Positions 1 through 5,892 of a stretch of 8,780 nt of DNA are shown one piece after another. The stretch lies in contig DDTN01000023.1 of the NCBI GenBank assembly GCA_002344355.1, positions 1-8,780 on the forward strand. Direction: 5' to 3'. Every line of letters starts with the position of its first letter. Position 1 is the first letter of the stretch. Both the position numbers and the translations under genes were made by a program. The DNA is from Proteobacteria bacterium UBA2363. Lineage in GTDB: Bacteria > Pseudomonadota > Gammaproteobacteria > Xanthomonadales > UBA2363. Below the pieces are notes generated by a model. The model searched no databases and was not told where the DNA came from. It worked only from the letters and a program-made list of their open reading frames with translations.

Positions 1-386
1 CGGCCGCGGAAGCGCAGGGTGATCTTCGTCTTGTCGCCTTCGGTGAGGAAGCGGACCAGGTTGCGCAGCTTGATCTGGTAGTCGCCCTCGTCCGTGGTCG
101 GACGGAACTTGACTTCCTTGATCTCGACCTGCTTCTGCTTCTTGCGCGCGGCGTTGGCCTTCTTCTGCAGCTCGAAGCGGTACTTGCCGTAATCCATGAT
201 CCGGCAGACCGGCGGATCGGCGTTCGGCTGGATCTCGACCAGATCCATGCCGGCCTCCTCGGCCATGGCCAGCGCCTGGGCGCGGGTCAGGATGCCGGCC
301 TGCTCGCCTTCGGCGTCGATCACGCGCACCCGCGGAACGCGGATGTCCTCGTTGCGGCGGTTGCCCTTGTCGTTGACGGTGCTGAT
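1..386 (-). CDS. infC: Translation initiation factor IF-3, partial (3' end off the window)
   Basis: IF-3 binds the 30S subunit, checks start-codon/initiator-tRNA pairing and keeps 30S and 50S apart. The visible 128 codons read as a classic IF-3. The N-terminal domain runs from STVNDKGNRRNEDIRVP through GILTRAQALAMAEEAG to PPVCRIMDYGKYRFE (about residues 59-73). The basic linker KKANAARKKQKQ follows (75-86), then the start of the C-terminal domain (VEIKEVKFRP, KITLRFRG). Typical IF-3 is about 180 aa, so roughly 50 residues lie beyond position 1. The reading frame has no ATG, GTG or TTG near the conserved N-terminus. It opens with ATC at 386-384, preceded by GGAGG eight bases upstream. The gene lies 38 nt downstream of thrS on the same strand, the usual thrS-infC(-rpmI-rplT) order. 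Family assignment is near certain; the ATC start is strongly supported by the conserved ISTVND-type N-terminus. Confidence 0.97.
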   Translation of the reverse strand, partial: MSTVNDKGNRRNEDIRVPRVRVIDAEGEQAGILTRAQALAMAEEAGMDLVEIQPNADPPVCRIMDYGKYRFELQKKANAARKKQKQVEIKEVKFRPTTDEGDYQIKLRNLVRFLTEGDKTKITLRFRG

Positions 387-399
387 TCGTTGGTCCTCC
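384..399 (-). promoter_or_regulatory. infC ribosome binding site with ATC start codon
   Basis: On the minus strand GGAGG (399-395) is followed by an 8-nt spacer and ATC (386-384), the first codon of the conserved IF-3 N-terminus. In E. coli, infC starts with AUU, and IF-3 discriminates against such codons and so represses its own synthesis. The strong Shine-Dalgarno combined with a non-AUG start here suggests the same feedback. The function is inferred; the sequence layout is directly visible. Confidence 0.8.
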
Positions 400-424
400 G
401 GGGGGTGGTTCGGTCGTGCCGCCG

Positions 425-2329
425 TCAGGGCCGCACGCATTCCTCGCGCAGCCGGCGTTCGAACTCGGCGGGCGTCATCACCCCCAGGTCCTCCCCGCTG
501 CGCGTGCGCACCGCGATCGTGCCCTGCTCCTTCTCGCGGTCGCCCGCGACCAGCAGGTAGGGCACCTTCTGCAAGGTGTGCTCGCGGATCTTATAGCCGA
601 TCTTCTCGTTCCGCAAATCCGTTTCCACGCGGAAGCCTTGATTTGCAAAGGCTTTTCCGAGCGCGTCGATATAGGGGGCCTGGGCGTCGGTGATGTTGAG
701 CAGGACCGCCTGCACCGGCGCCAGCCACGGCGGCAGGGCGCCGGCATGGTGCTCCAGCAGGATGCCGATGAAGCGCTCCATGGAGCCGACGATGGCCCGG
801 TGCAACATGACCGGGTGGCGGCGCGAGGAGTGTTCGTCCACGTATTCGGCCCCGAGGCGCTGCGGCATCATGAAGTCGACCTGCATGGTGCCGAGCTGCC
901 AGGCCCGGCCGATCGCGTCCTTGAGGTGGTATTCGATCTTCGGCCCGTAGAAGGCGCCCTCGCCGGGCAGCTCGGTCCAGGCCACGCCGCAGGCCGACAG
1001 TGCGGCGCGCAGCGCGGCCTCGGCGCGGTCCCAGGTGGCGTCGTCGCCCAGCCGCGACTCCGGGCGCAGGGCGATCTTCACCTCGATGTCGGTGAAGCCG
1101 AAGGTCTCGTAGACCTTCAGCGCCTGCCGGTGGAACGCGGTGACCTCGGCCTCGACCTGGCCGTCCGTGCAGAACACGTGGCCGTCGTCCTGGGTGAAGG
1201 CGCGCACGCGCATGATGCCGTGCAGGGCGCCGGACGGCTCGTTGCGGTGGCACGAGCCGAACTCGCCGTAGCGGATCGGCAGGTCGCGGTAGCTGTGCAG
1301 GCCGTGGTTGAACACCTGCACGTGGCCGGGGCAGTTCATCGGCTTGAGCGCGTAGTCGCGCTTCTCCGACTCGGTGAAGAACATGTTGTCCTTGTAGTTG
1401 TCCCAGTGGCCGGACTTCTTCCAGAGCGTGACGTCCAGGATCTGCGGGCAGCGCACCTCCTGGTAGCCGGACTCCCGGTAGACCCGGCGCATGTACTGCT
1501 CGACCTGCTGCCACAGCGCCCAGCCGCGCGGGTGCCAGAACACCATGCCGGGCGCCTCTTCCTGCTGGTGGAACAGGCCGAGCTGGCGGGCCAGCTTGCG
1601 GTGGTCGCGCTTGTCGGCCTCCTCGAGCTGAAGCAGGTAGGCCTTCAGGTCCTTGTCGTTCAGCCAGGCGGTCCCGTAGATGCGGCTGAGCATCTCGTTG
1701 TGGTGGTCGCCGCGCCAGTAGGCGCCGGCCACCTTCATCAGCTTGAACGCGCGCAGGCGGTCGGTGCCGGGCACGTGCGGGCCGCGGCACAGGTCGGTGA
1801 ACTCGCCCTGGCTGTACAGGGACAGCGCCTCGCCGGCCGGGATGTCCTCGATGATGCGGGCCTTGTACTCCTCGCCGATACCGCGGAAGAAGGCGACCGC
1901 CTCGTCGCGCGGCTTCACCGTACGGGTCACCGGCAGCGCCTCCTTGACGATGCGCTGCATCTCTTCCTCGATGCGCGGCAGGTCGTCGGCAGTGAACGGG
2001 CGCTCGTAGGAGAAGTCGTAATAGAAGCCGTTGTCGATCACCGGGCCGATGGTGACCTGGGCACCCGGGAACAGGCGCTGCACCGCCTGCGCCAGCAGGT
2101 GCGCCGTGGAGTGGCGGAGCACCTCCAGGGCATCGGGATGGCGGTCGGTGACGATCTCGACCACGGCATCGGCGGCAATGACATGGCTGGTGTCGACCAG
2201 CTTGCCGTCGACCTTGCCGGCCAGGGCCGCCTTGGCCAGGCCGGGGCCGATGCTGGCGGCCAGTTCATGGACCGTCACCGGCTGCTCGAAGCTGCGCTGG
2301 CTGCCGTCGGGAAGGGTGATCGTGACCAT
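425..2329 (-). CDS. thrS: Threonyl-tRNA synthetase (ThrRS)
   Basis: Cytosolic class II synthetase that charges tRNA-Thr and edits mischarged Ser-tRNA-Thr; 634 aa, close to the 642 aa of E. coli. TGS domain at about 1-62 (MVTITLPDGSQ start). The editing domain shows HSTAH (H73, H77) and CRGPH (C181, H185). The catalytic core has the Zn ligands C333 (MNCPGH), H384 and H510, each one residue off the E. coli C334/H385/H511. Class II motif 2 lies around YGEFGSCHRNEPSG and motif 3 around RAIVGSMERFIG. The anticodon-binding domain is at about 535-634. Start chosen at 2329 because MVTITLPDG matches the family N-terminus and AGGAG sits 7 nt upstream; a longer in-frame start at 2413 would lie inside a terminator hairpin. 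infC follows 38 nt downstream. Codons for about residues 551-581 are unusually A/T-rich compared with the rest. Confidence 0.98.
   Translation of the reverse strand: MVTITLPDGSQRSFEQPVTVHELAASIGPGLAKAALAGKVDGKLVDTSHVIAADAVVEIVTDRHPDALEVLRHSTAHLLAQAVQRLFPGAQVTIGPVIDNGFYYDFSYERPFTADDLPRIEEEMQRIVKEALPVTRTVKPRDEAVAFFRGIGEEYKARIIEDIPAGEALSLYSQGEFTDLCRGPHVPGTDRLRAFKLMKVAGAYWRGDHHNEMLSRIYGTAWLNDKDLKAYLLQLEEADKRDHRKLARQLGLFHQQEEAPGMVFWHPRGWALWQQVEQYMRRVYRESGYQEVRCPQILDVTLWKKSGHWDNYKDNMFFTESEKRDYALKPMNCPGHVQVFNHGLHSYRDLPIRYGEFGSCHRNEPSGALHGIMRVRAFTQDDGHVFCTDGQVEAEVTAFHRQALKVYETFGFTDIEVKIALRPESRLGDDATWDRAEAALRAALSACGVAWTELPGEGAFYGPKIEYHLKDAIGRAWQLGTMQVDFMMPQRLGAEYVDEHSSRRHPVMLHRAIVGSMERFIGILLEHHAGALPPWLAPVQAVLLNITDAQAPYIDALGKAFANQGFRVETDLRNEKIGYKIREHTLQKVPYLLVAGDREKEQGTIAVRTRSGEDLGVMTPAEFERRLREECVRP
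590..616 (-). promoter_or_regulatory. Candidate internal promoter inside thrS for infC
   Basis: The minus strand shows TTGCGG (616-611) and TATAAG (595-590) separated by 15 bp. TAAGAT, two bases further on, would give a 17-bp spacer. The elements lie in the only clearly A/T-rich patch of thrS, with the -10 about 200 nt before the infC start. In E. coli infC is also transcribed from promoters within thrS. The -35 is weak (three consensus matches) and the preferred spacer is short, so this is a suggestion rather than a firm call. Confidence 0.3.
613..654 (-). repeat. Two overlapping, mutually exclusive inverted repeats in thrS
   Basis: First pair: GCAAATC (613-619) and GATTTGC (640-646), 20-nt spacer, with an inner TTCC/GGAA stem (623-626/631-634). 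Second pair: AAGCCTT (633-639) and AAGGCTT (648-654), 8-nt loop. The loop of the second contains an arm of the first, so only one can form at a time in the mRNA. They sit just upstream of the candidate internal promoter, in coding sequence with atypical A/T-rich codons. Base pairing is visible; a role is inferred. Confidence 0.45.
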
Positions 2330-2336
2330 CGGGGTG

Positions 2337-2341
2337 CTCCT
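2337..2341 (-). promoter_or_regulatory. thrS ribosome binding site
   Basis: AGGAG on the minus strand lies 7 nt before ATG at 2329-2327. It fixes the 634-aa start of ThrRS over the 28-residue longer in-frame alternative. Confidence 0.75.
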
Positions 2342-2399
2342 GTCGGCGCCGCCCTGCCCGGCCTCGCGCTCGATGCGGGGACCGACGGTGCCGGAAACG

Positions 2400-2421
2400 A
2401 AAAGGGGCGCCACGCGCCCCT
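2400..2421 (-). terminator. Intrinsic terminator between tRNA-Val and thrS
   Basis: On the minus strand AGGGGCG (2421-2415) pairs with CGCCCCT (2409-2403). The stem can be extended by one G:C pair (2414/2410), leaving a 3-nt loop. TTTT follows immediately (2403-2400), then CG and TTT. The U-tract is short and interrupted, so termination may be partial. It lies 110 nt past the tRNA 3' end and about 70 nt before the thrS start. It could end the tRNA transcript or act as an attenuator ahead of thrS. Confidence 0.6.
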
Positions 2422-2532
2422 GTTCGGAACCACGCGTCGCGCTCGATTCAGGCGTTGCAGGCGGTTCGCGTCATGGTGATCGTGCCCGTTCGGGCTACGG
2501 CTCCTGTGGATCGACGGCACCGGCGGGACCGG
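2422..2532 (-). other. tRNA-Val trailer / thrS upstream region
   Basis: This 111-nt spacer lies between the mature tRNA end and the terminator. It contains a compact inverted repeat, GCCCG-TT-CGGGC (2484-2495). It also contains an 8-codon reading frame, MTRTACNA (2474-2448), with two Thr codons, ending 26 nt before the terminator stem. No good ribosome binding site precedes that frame. I see no convincing separate thrS promoter here. It may be only a trailer. Confidence 0.3.
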
Positions 2533-2607
2533 TGGTGGGCGCGACAGGGATCGAACCTGTGACCCCTACCATGTCAAGGTAGTGCTCTACCGCTGAGCTA
2601 CGCGCCC
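2533..2607 (-). tRNA. tRNA-Val (anticodon GAC)
   Basis: Seventy-five nucleotides including an encoded CCA. The acceptor stem GGGCGCG (2607-2601) pairs with CGCGCCC (2543-2537), followed by A73 and CCA (2535-2533). The D-arm contains AGCTCAGCGGTAGAGC. The anticodon stem CTACC/GGTAG encloses loop TTGACAT, with anticodon GAC at 2575-2573, reading GUC/GUU valine codons. The T-arm is ACAGG-TTCGATC-CCTGT. All four stems pair cleanly. It has its own promoter upstream and a terminator downstream. A tRNA gene just ahead of thrS is a natural integration target, but no integrase or duplicated tRNA 3' end is visible here. Confidence 0.97.
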
Positions 2608-2620
2608 GTCAGGGCCGCGA

Positions 2621-2649
2621 ATGATACGCGCCTTGCCGGCGCCGCACAA
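2621..2649 (-). promoter_or_regulatory. Promoter of tRNA-Val
   Basis: On the minus strand TTGTGC (2649-2644) and TATCAT (2626-2621) are separated by exactly 17 bp. The -10 matches five of six consensus bases; the -35 matches only TTG. A G/C-rich discriminator (TCGCGGCCC) follows the -10, as is usual for stringently controlled stable-RNA promoters. The start site would fall a few bases before the tRNA 5' end at 2607. Confidence 0.6.
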
Positions 2650-2724
2650 TCACCCCGGCCGCCGCCATGCGCCCGTCATCCCGGCGCGGCAGAATCGGCC
2701 GATCCCGACCTTGCCGCTGCGCCG

Positions 2725-4695
2725 ATGACGACACCGACCCGACCGCCTGCCGGCCCGCCGGCCCCGCCCTTCCACGAGATCCTGGCCCGGGCACTGAGCC
2801 GCCGCGAGCTGCTGCGCGGCGCCGGCCTGGGCCTGGCCGGCCTGGCGGCCGCCAGCCTGCTGCCCGGATGCGCGACATCGCCCGACCCGGCGGCCCGCGC
2901 CACGACCCCGGCCGCCGGCGGCAAGCTCGGCTTCCGGCCGGTGCCGGTGTCGACCGCCGACACCGTGGTGGTGCCGCCCGGCTACAGCGCCCGTGTCCTG
3001 TACGCCTGGGGCGACCCGATCTCGGACGGACCGGCGTTCCTCCAGGACGCGACGAACTCGGCGGCCGACCAGGCGCTTCAGGCGGGCATGCACCACGACG
3101 GCATGCACTTCTTCCCCCTGCCGCGCGGCAGCGCCAGCGCCGACCATGGCCTGCTGGTGCTCAACCACGAGTACATCGCCACCGGCCTGCTGCACCCCGG
3201 TGGCGGCCATCGCCACGACCCGGACGGCTACGACCGCGAGAAGCTCGAAAAGGAGCTCGCCGCGCACGGCGTCAGCGTGGTCGAGGTGAGTCGCGGCGCC
3301 GATGGCGAGTGGCGGGTGGTGCGCCCCTCGCCCCTGGCGCGCCGGATCACCGCGGCGACGCCGATCGCGCTGGGCGGTCCGGCCGCCGGGCATCCATTGA
3401 TGCGGACCGGCGAGGATCCGGACGGCCGGACCGTGCTCGGCACCTTCAACAACTGCGCGCACGGCGTCACGCCCTGGGGCACCTACCTGACCTGCGAGGA
3501 GAACTTCCACGGCCATTTCGACGTGCCCGAGGGCCACGTCCCGGCGCGCCCGGAACGCTATCGCCGCTACCGCCTCGAGGGCGCCGGTTACATGCGTCTT
3601 GGCTGGTCGACGCTGCTGCCGCGCTTCGACGTCGCGCGCGAGCCCAACGAGCCGCACCGCCACGGCTGGGTGGTCGAGATCGATCCGTTCGATCCGTCGT
3701 CGACACCAGTCAAGCGCACCGCCCTGGGCCGGTTCGCGCACGAGAGCGCGACCTGCGTGCTGGGGCCGGACGGCACCGTCGCCGTCTACTCGGGCGACGA
3801 CGAGCGTTTCGAATACACCTACAAGTTCGTCGCGCACCGCCGCTACGACCCGGCCGACCCGGCCTCCGGCCGCGACCTGCTCGACGAGGGCACGCTCTAC
3901 GTCGCCCGCTTCCACGACGACGGCAGCGGCGAGTGGCTGCCCCTGGTGCACGGCACCGGGCCGCTGACTCCGGAGAACGGCTTCGCCGACCAGGCCGAGG
4001 TGCTGGTGTTCGCGCGCGCCGCAGCCGACGCCATCGGCGCGACGCCGATGGACCGCCCCGAGTGGATCGCCGCCAACCCGCGCACCCGTGAGCTGTACCT
4101 GTCGCTGACCATGAACGAGCTGCGCGGCGCCCCGGGGCGCCCCGGGGCCGATGCCGCCAACCCCCGGGCGGCCAACCCGTTCGGCCACATCCTGCGCTGG
4201 CGCGAGGACGGCGACCACCCCGGCGCGACCCGGTTCCGCTGGGACGTGCTGGTGCTGGCCGGCGAGCCCTCCGACGAGGGTGACGCACCGGTCGACGCCT
4301 TCGCCAATCCCGACGGCTTGTGGATGGACGACCGCGAGGTGCTCTGGATCCAGACCGACATCCCGGAGCGCAACCAGCGCGCCGGGCCGTTCACCGCGTT
4401 CGGCAACAACATGATGCTGGCCTGCGATCCGGCGACCGGCGAGATCCGCCGGTTCCTGACCGGCCCGGTCGGTTGCGAGGTCACCGGCATGTCGATGACC
4501 CCGGACCTGCGCACCTTGTTCGTCAACATCCAGCACCCCGGCGAGGTGCCGGCGGACCTGGCCGCGCGTGGCCTGCGCACCGACCCGGACAGTCCCACCG
4601 CGGTCAGCGCCTGGCCCGACGGCCCGGCCGCCGGCAGGCCGCGCTCGGCGACCGTGGCGATCACCCGCGACGACGGCGGCGTGATCGGCGCCTGA
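2725..4695 (+). CDS. PhoX-family phosphatase (DUF839), Tat-exported, probable lipoprotein
   Basis: PhoX enzymes are Fe/Ca-dependent extracytoplasmic phosphatases that release phosphate from phosphoesters. The 656-aa length fits the family. The N-terminus has a twin-arginine signal (SRRELLRG, R26-R27), a hydrophobic stretch to about 47 and a lipobox-like LLPGC (C49), suggesting Tat export followed by lipid anchoring. Family landmarks occur in order: HHDGMHFFPLP (123-133), NNCAHGVTPWGTYLTCEEN (242-260), GRFAHESA (335-342), YSGDDERFEYTYKF (355-368), RPEWIAANP (444-452), FANPDGLWMD (526-535) and CEVTGMSMTPD (584-594). C257 in TCEEN is likely the Fe-ligand cysteine of PhoX, by motif rather than alignment. 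No Shine-Dalgarno is seen before the ATG at 2725; the Tat motif position supports this start. No convincing PHO box is seen upstream. A 10-bp tandem repeat lies in a Gly/Pro/Ala loop (about 466-480). The exact substrate is unknown. Confidence 0.88.
   Translation: MTTPTRPPAGPPAPPFHEILARALSRRELLRGAGLGLAGLAAASLLPGCATSPDPAARATTPAAGGKLGFRPVPVSTADTVVVPPGYSARVLYAWGDPISDGPAFLQDATNSAADQALQAGMHHDGMHFFPLPRGSASADHGLLVLNHEYIATGLLHPGGGHRHDPDGYDREKLEKELAAHGVSVVEVSRGADGEWRVVRPSPLARRITAATPIALGGPAAGHPLMRTGEDPDGRTVLGTFNNCAHGVTPWGTYLTCEENFHGHFDVPEGHVPARPERYRRYRLEGAGYMRLGWSTLLPRFDVAREPNEPHRHGWVVEIDPFDPSSTPVKRTALGRFAHESATCVLGPDGTVAVYSGDDERFEYTYKFVAHRRYDPADPASGRDLLDEGTLYVARFHDDGSGEWLPLVHGTGPLTPENGFADQAEVLVFARAAADAIGATPMDRPEWIAANPRTRELYLSLTMNELRGAPGRPGADAANPRAANPFGHILRWREDGDHPGATRFRWDVLVLAGEPSDEGDAPVDAFANPDGLWMDDREVLWIQTDIPERNQRAGPFTAFGNNMMLACDPATGEIRRFLTGPVGCEVTGMSMTPDLRTLFVNIQHPGEVPADLAARGLRTDPDSPTAVSAWPDGPAAGRPRSATVAITRDDGGVIGA
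4127..4149 (+). repeat. 10-bp tandem repeat in phoX-like gene
   Basis: GCGCCCCGGG occurs twice in tandem (4127-4136, 4137-4146), then a partial third copy. Each unit carries the palindrome CCCCGGGG. It encodes part of a Gly/Pro/Ala-rich loop (GAPGRPGAD). The unit length is not a multiple of three, so loss or gain of one copy would break the phosphatase reading frame. Confidence 0.8.
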
Positions 4696-4765
4696 ACGGA
4701 CGCCGCCGCCAGCGGCGACCCATGATGGGCCGCGCGCCCGGCTTGCGTTTCCAGGAGCAGGACAC

Positions 4766-4784
4766 GTCCGGCACCGGGCCGGAC
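4766..4784 (+). other. Hairpin in the leader of the secreted-protein gene
   Basis: GTCCGG (4766-4771) and CCGGAC (4779-4784) form a perfect 6-bp stem with a 7-nt loop, 11 nt before the GGAG at 4796. No T-tract follows, so it is not an intrinsic terminator of the phosphatase gene. It could structure the 5' leader, or be chance in G/C-rich DNA. Confidence 0.3.
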
Positions 4785-4805
4785 GGCCTTGCCACGGAGC
4801 CCGCC

Positions 4806-5576
4806 ATGCGCCACCGCCCGCTTCTGTTCGCGTCCCTGCTGGCCTTGCTCGCCGGCACCGCCGCCCCGGCCCAGGCCGGCTCGCGACTGGCCCCGGCCGG
4901 GCTGCGCGATGCCGCGCCGCAACTGGTCCTGCCCTGGTTCAACGGCGTGTTCCGCAACATCGGCCAGAACATCGCCTGCCTGAGCGACCCGCCGATCGTC
5001 GAGGTGCGTACCCAGGCCTACGCCGGCTACACGCTGCGTCCTCCCAACCGCACGCCGGCGGTCGGCGAGGTCTTCTACGCGCACCTGGTGGTCAGCCACC
5101 CGGGCAATCCCTGCGCCGGCAGCGCGGTCGGCATCGAGATGCTGCTGCCGCCCGGCGTCGCCCCGGCGGCCAGCGCCGCCAATCCGGCGTTCTGCTTCGC
5201 GCGCACGCCGCCCAACCCGAACCGTCCCTTCCACCAGCTCTGGAACCTCGGCAACGACCCCGGCTACGGCTGTCCGCAGGTGTTCCCCCAGGGCCTCGAG
5301 GGCCTGCGCATCGCCGCCCCCAACGGCGGCATCGGCGGCGGCGCCTGGGGCATGGCGCGCGGCGTCTGGCTGGAATTGCTGATCCCGCTGCAGGCCAGCC
5401 AGGCGCAGTTCGGCAACCAGGAGATCCGCTTCCGGGTCAATCCGGACATCGGCGTGGTCGGCTATCCGGGCGTGCCGCTGTTCGTCAACAGCGACGTGCT
5501 GTTCCGGCATTCCATGGAGGGCAACCAGCTCACCCTGGACATCTGCACGGTGACACCGATACCCAACGGCTGCTGA
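4806..5576 (+). CDS. Secreted six-cysteine protein of unknown function
   Basis: I do not recognise the family. The 256-aa product begins with a clear Sec signal peptide: MRHRP, a hydrophobic LLFASLLALLAG, and an AQA cleavage site after residue 24. The mature part has six cysteines (C58, C103, C130, C156, C247, C256), the last being the final residue, which fits three disulfides in the periplasm or outside. It is rich in Gly, Pro, Asn and hydrophobic beta-like segments (about 87-114, 187-233) and has no lipobox or transmembrane segment after the signal. Start 4806 is chosen for the signal peptide and GGAG 6 nt upstream; an in-frame ATG at 4723 would put 28 hydrophilic residues before it. It lies 110 nt after the phosphatase gene, same strand, so co-transcription is possible. 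Its stop directly abuts the stop of the convergent sbtB-like gene. Confidence 0.8.
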   Translation: MRHRPLLFASLLALLAGTAAPAQAGSRLAPAGLRDAAPQLVLPWFNGVFRNIGQNIACLSDPPIVEVRTQAYAGYTLRPPNRTPAVGEVFYAHLVVSHPGNPCAGSAVGIEMLLPPGVAPAASAANPAFCFARTPPNPNRPFHQLWNLGNDPGYGCPQVFPQGLEGLRIAAPNGGIGGGAWGMARGVWLELLIPLQASQAQFGNQEIRFRVNPDIGVVGYPGVPLFVNSDVLFRHSMEGNQLTLDICTVTPIPNGC

Positions 5577-5879
5577 TCAGAACTTCTCCGGCCGCAGCAC
5601 CTCGACGTCCTGCAGATACAGGATCATCGCGTAGTCGGCGTAGAAGCGCTCGCGTACCGAGGCCGCGATCGCCTCGGCGACCGCGGTCTCGCAGACCACC
5701 TCCAGGCGCAGGTTGCCGCTCAGGTCGAACTCGGCGCGGCGCACGCCGCGGCTGCCCTTGCCGCGCACGTCGGTGATCGTCCAGCCGCGGGCGCCGGCGG
5801 CCTCCACCGCGGCCAGCAACTGCCGTTCGATGCGGGCCTCGGTGACGATGGTGACGAGCTTGCGGACGGCGGTGGCCAT
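5577..5879 (-). CDS. sbtB: PII-like signalling protein, SbtB type
   Basis: Small (100 aa) ferredoxin-like PII-fold protein. SbtB proteins form trimers, bind adenine nucleotides (cAMP, ADP, ATP) and regulate the bicarbonate transporter SbtA by docking on its cytoplasmic face. Here the first strand is KLVTIVTEA (7-15), the helix about 16-30, and GWTITDV (32-38) leads into the T-loop signature GKGSRGVR (40-47). The C-terminal half has FYADYAMILYLQDVEVL (79-95), matching the SbtB pattern (F/Y-x-D-Y-A-x-I-x-Y). The protein stops at RPEKF; the Cys-x-x-x-x-Cys C-terminal loop of cyanobacterial SbtB is absent, and the T-loop appears a few residues shorter. GGAG lies 7 nt before the ATG. The gene begins 13 nt after the SbtA-like permease stop, so the pair is an operon; this adjacency makes a GlnB-type nitrogen role unlikely. 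Symbol assigned by family and context. Confidence 0.88.
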   Translation of the reverse strand: MATAVRKLVTIVTEARIERQLLAAVEAAGARGWTITDVRGKGSRGVRRAEFDLSGNLRLEVVCETAVAEAIAASVRERFYADYAMILYLQDVEVLRPEKF

Positions 5880-5892
5880 GGCCGGTCTCCGG

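Noticed and set aside
2330..2413. 28-residue longer start for ThrRS
   Set aside because: It would begin inside the terminator hairpin and lacks a ribosome binding site. The family N-terminus and AGGAG support 2329.
416..2479. Long plus-strand open frame across thrS
   Set aside because: Antisense shadow of thrS, caused by high G/C content. The minus strand has every ThrRS motif and a Shine-Dalgarno.
2521..2582. Coding frame reading GATGIEPVTPTMSR over the tRNA
   Set aside because: This is the well-known false translation of a tRNA gene in the antisense direction. The cloverleaf is complete.
2650..2724. PHO box upstream of the PhoX-like gene
   Set aside because: Only one GTCAT half-site (2674-2678) is present, without a properly spaced second copy.
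2650..4536. Long minus-strand frame antisense to the phosphatase gene
   Set aside because: No recognisable domain; composition is that of a G/C-rich shadow. The plus strand encodes ordered PhoX motifs.
4723..4805. Earlier in-frame ATG for the six-cysteine protein
   Set aside because: It would bury the signal peptide behind 28 hydrophilic residues. The ATG at 4806 has GGAG at proper spacing.
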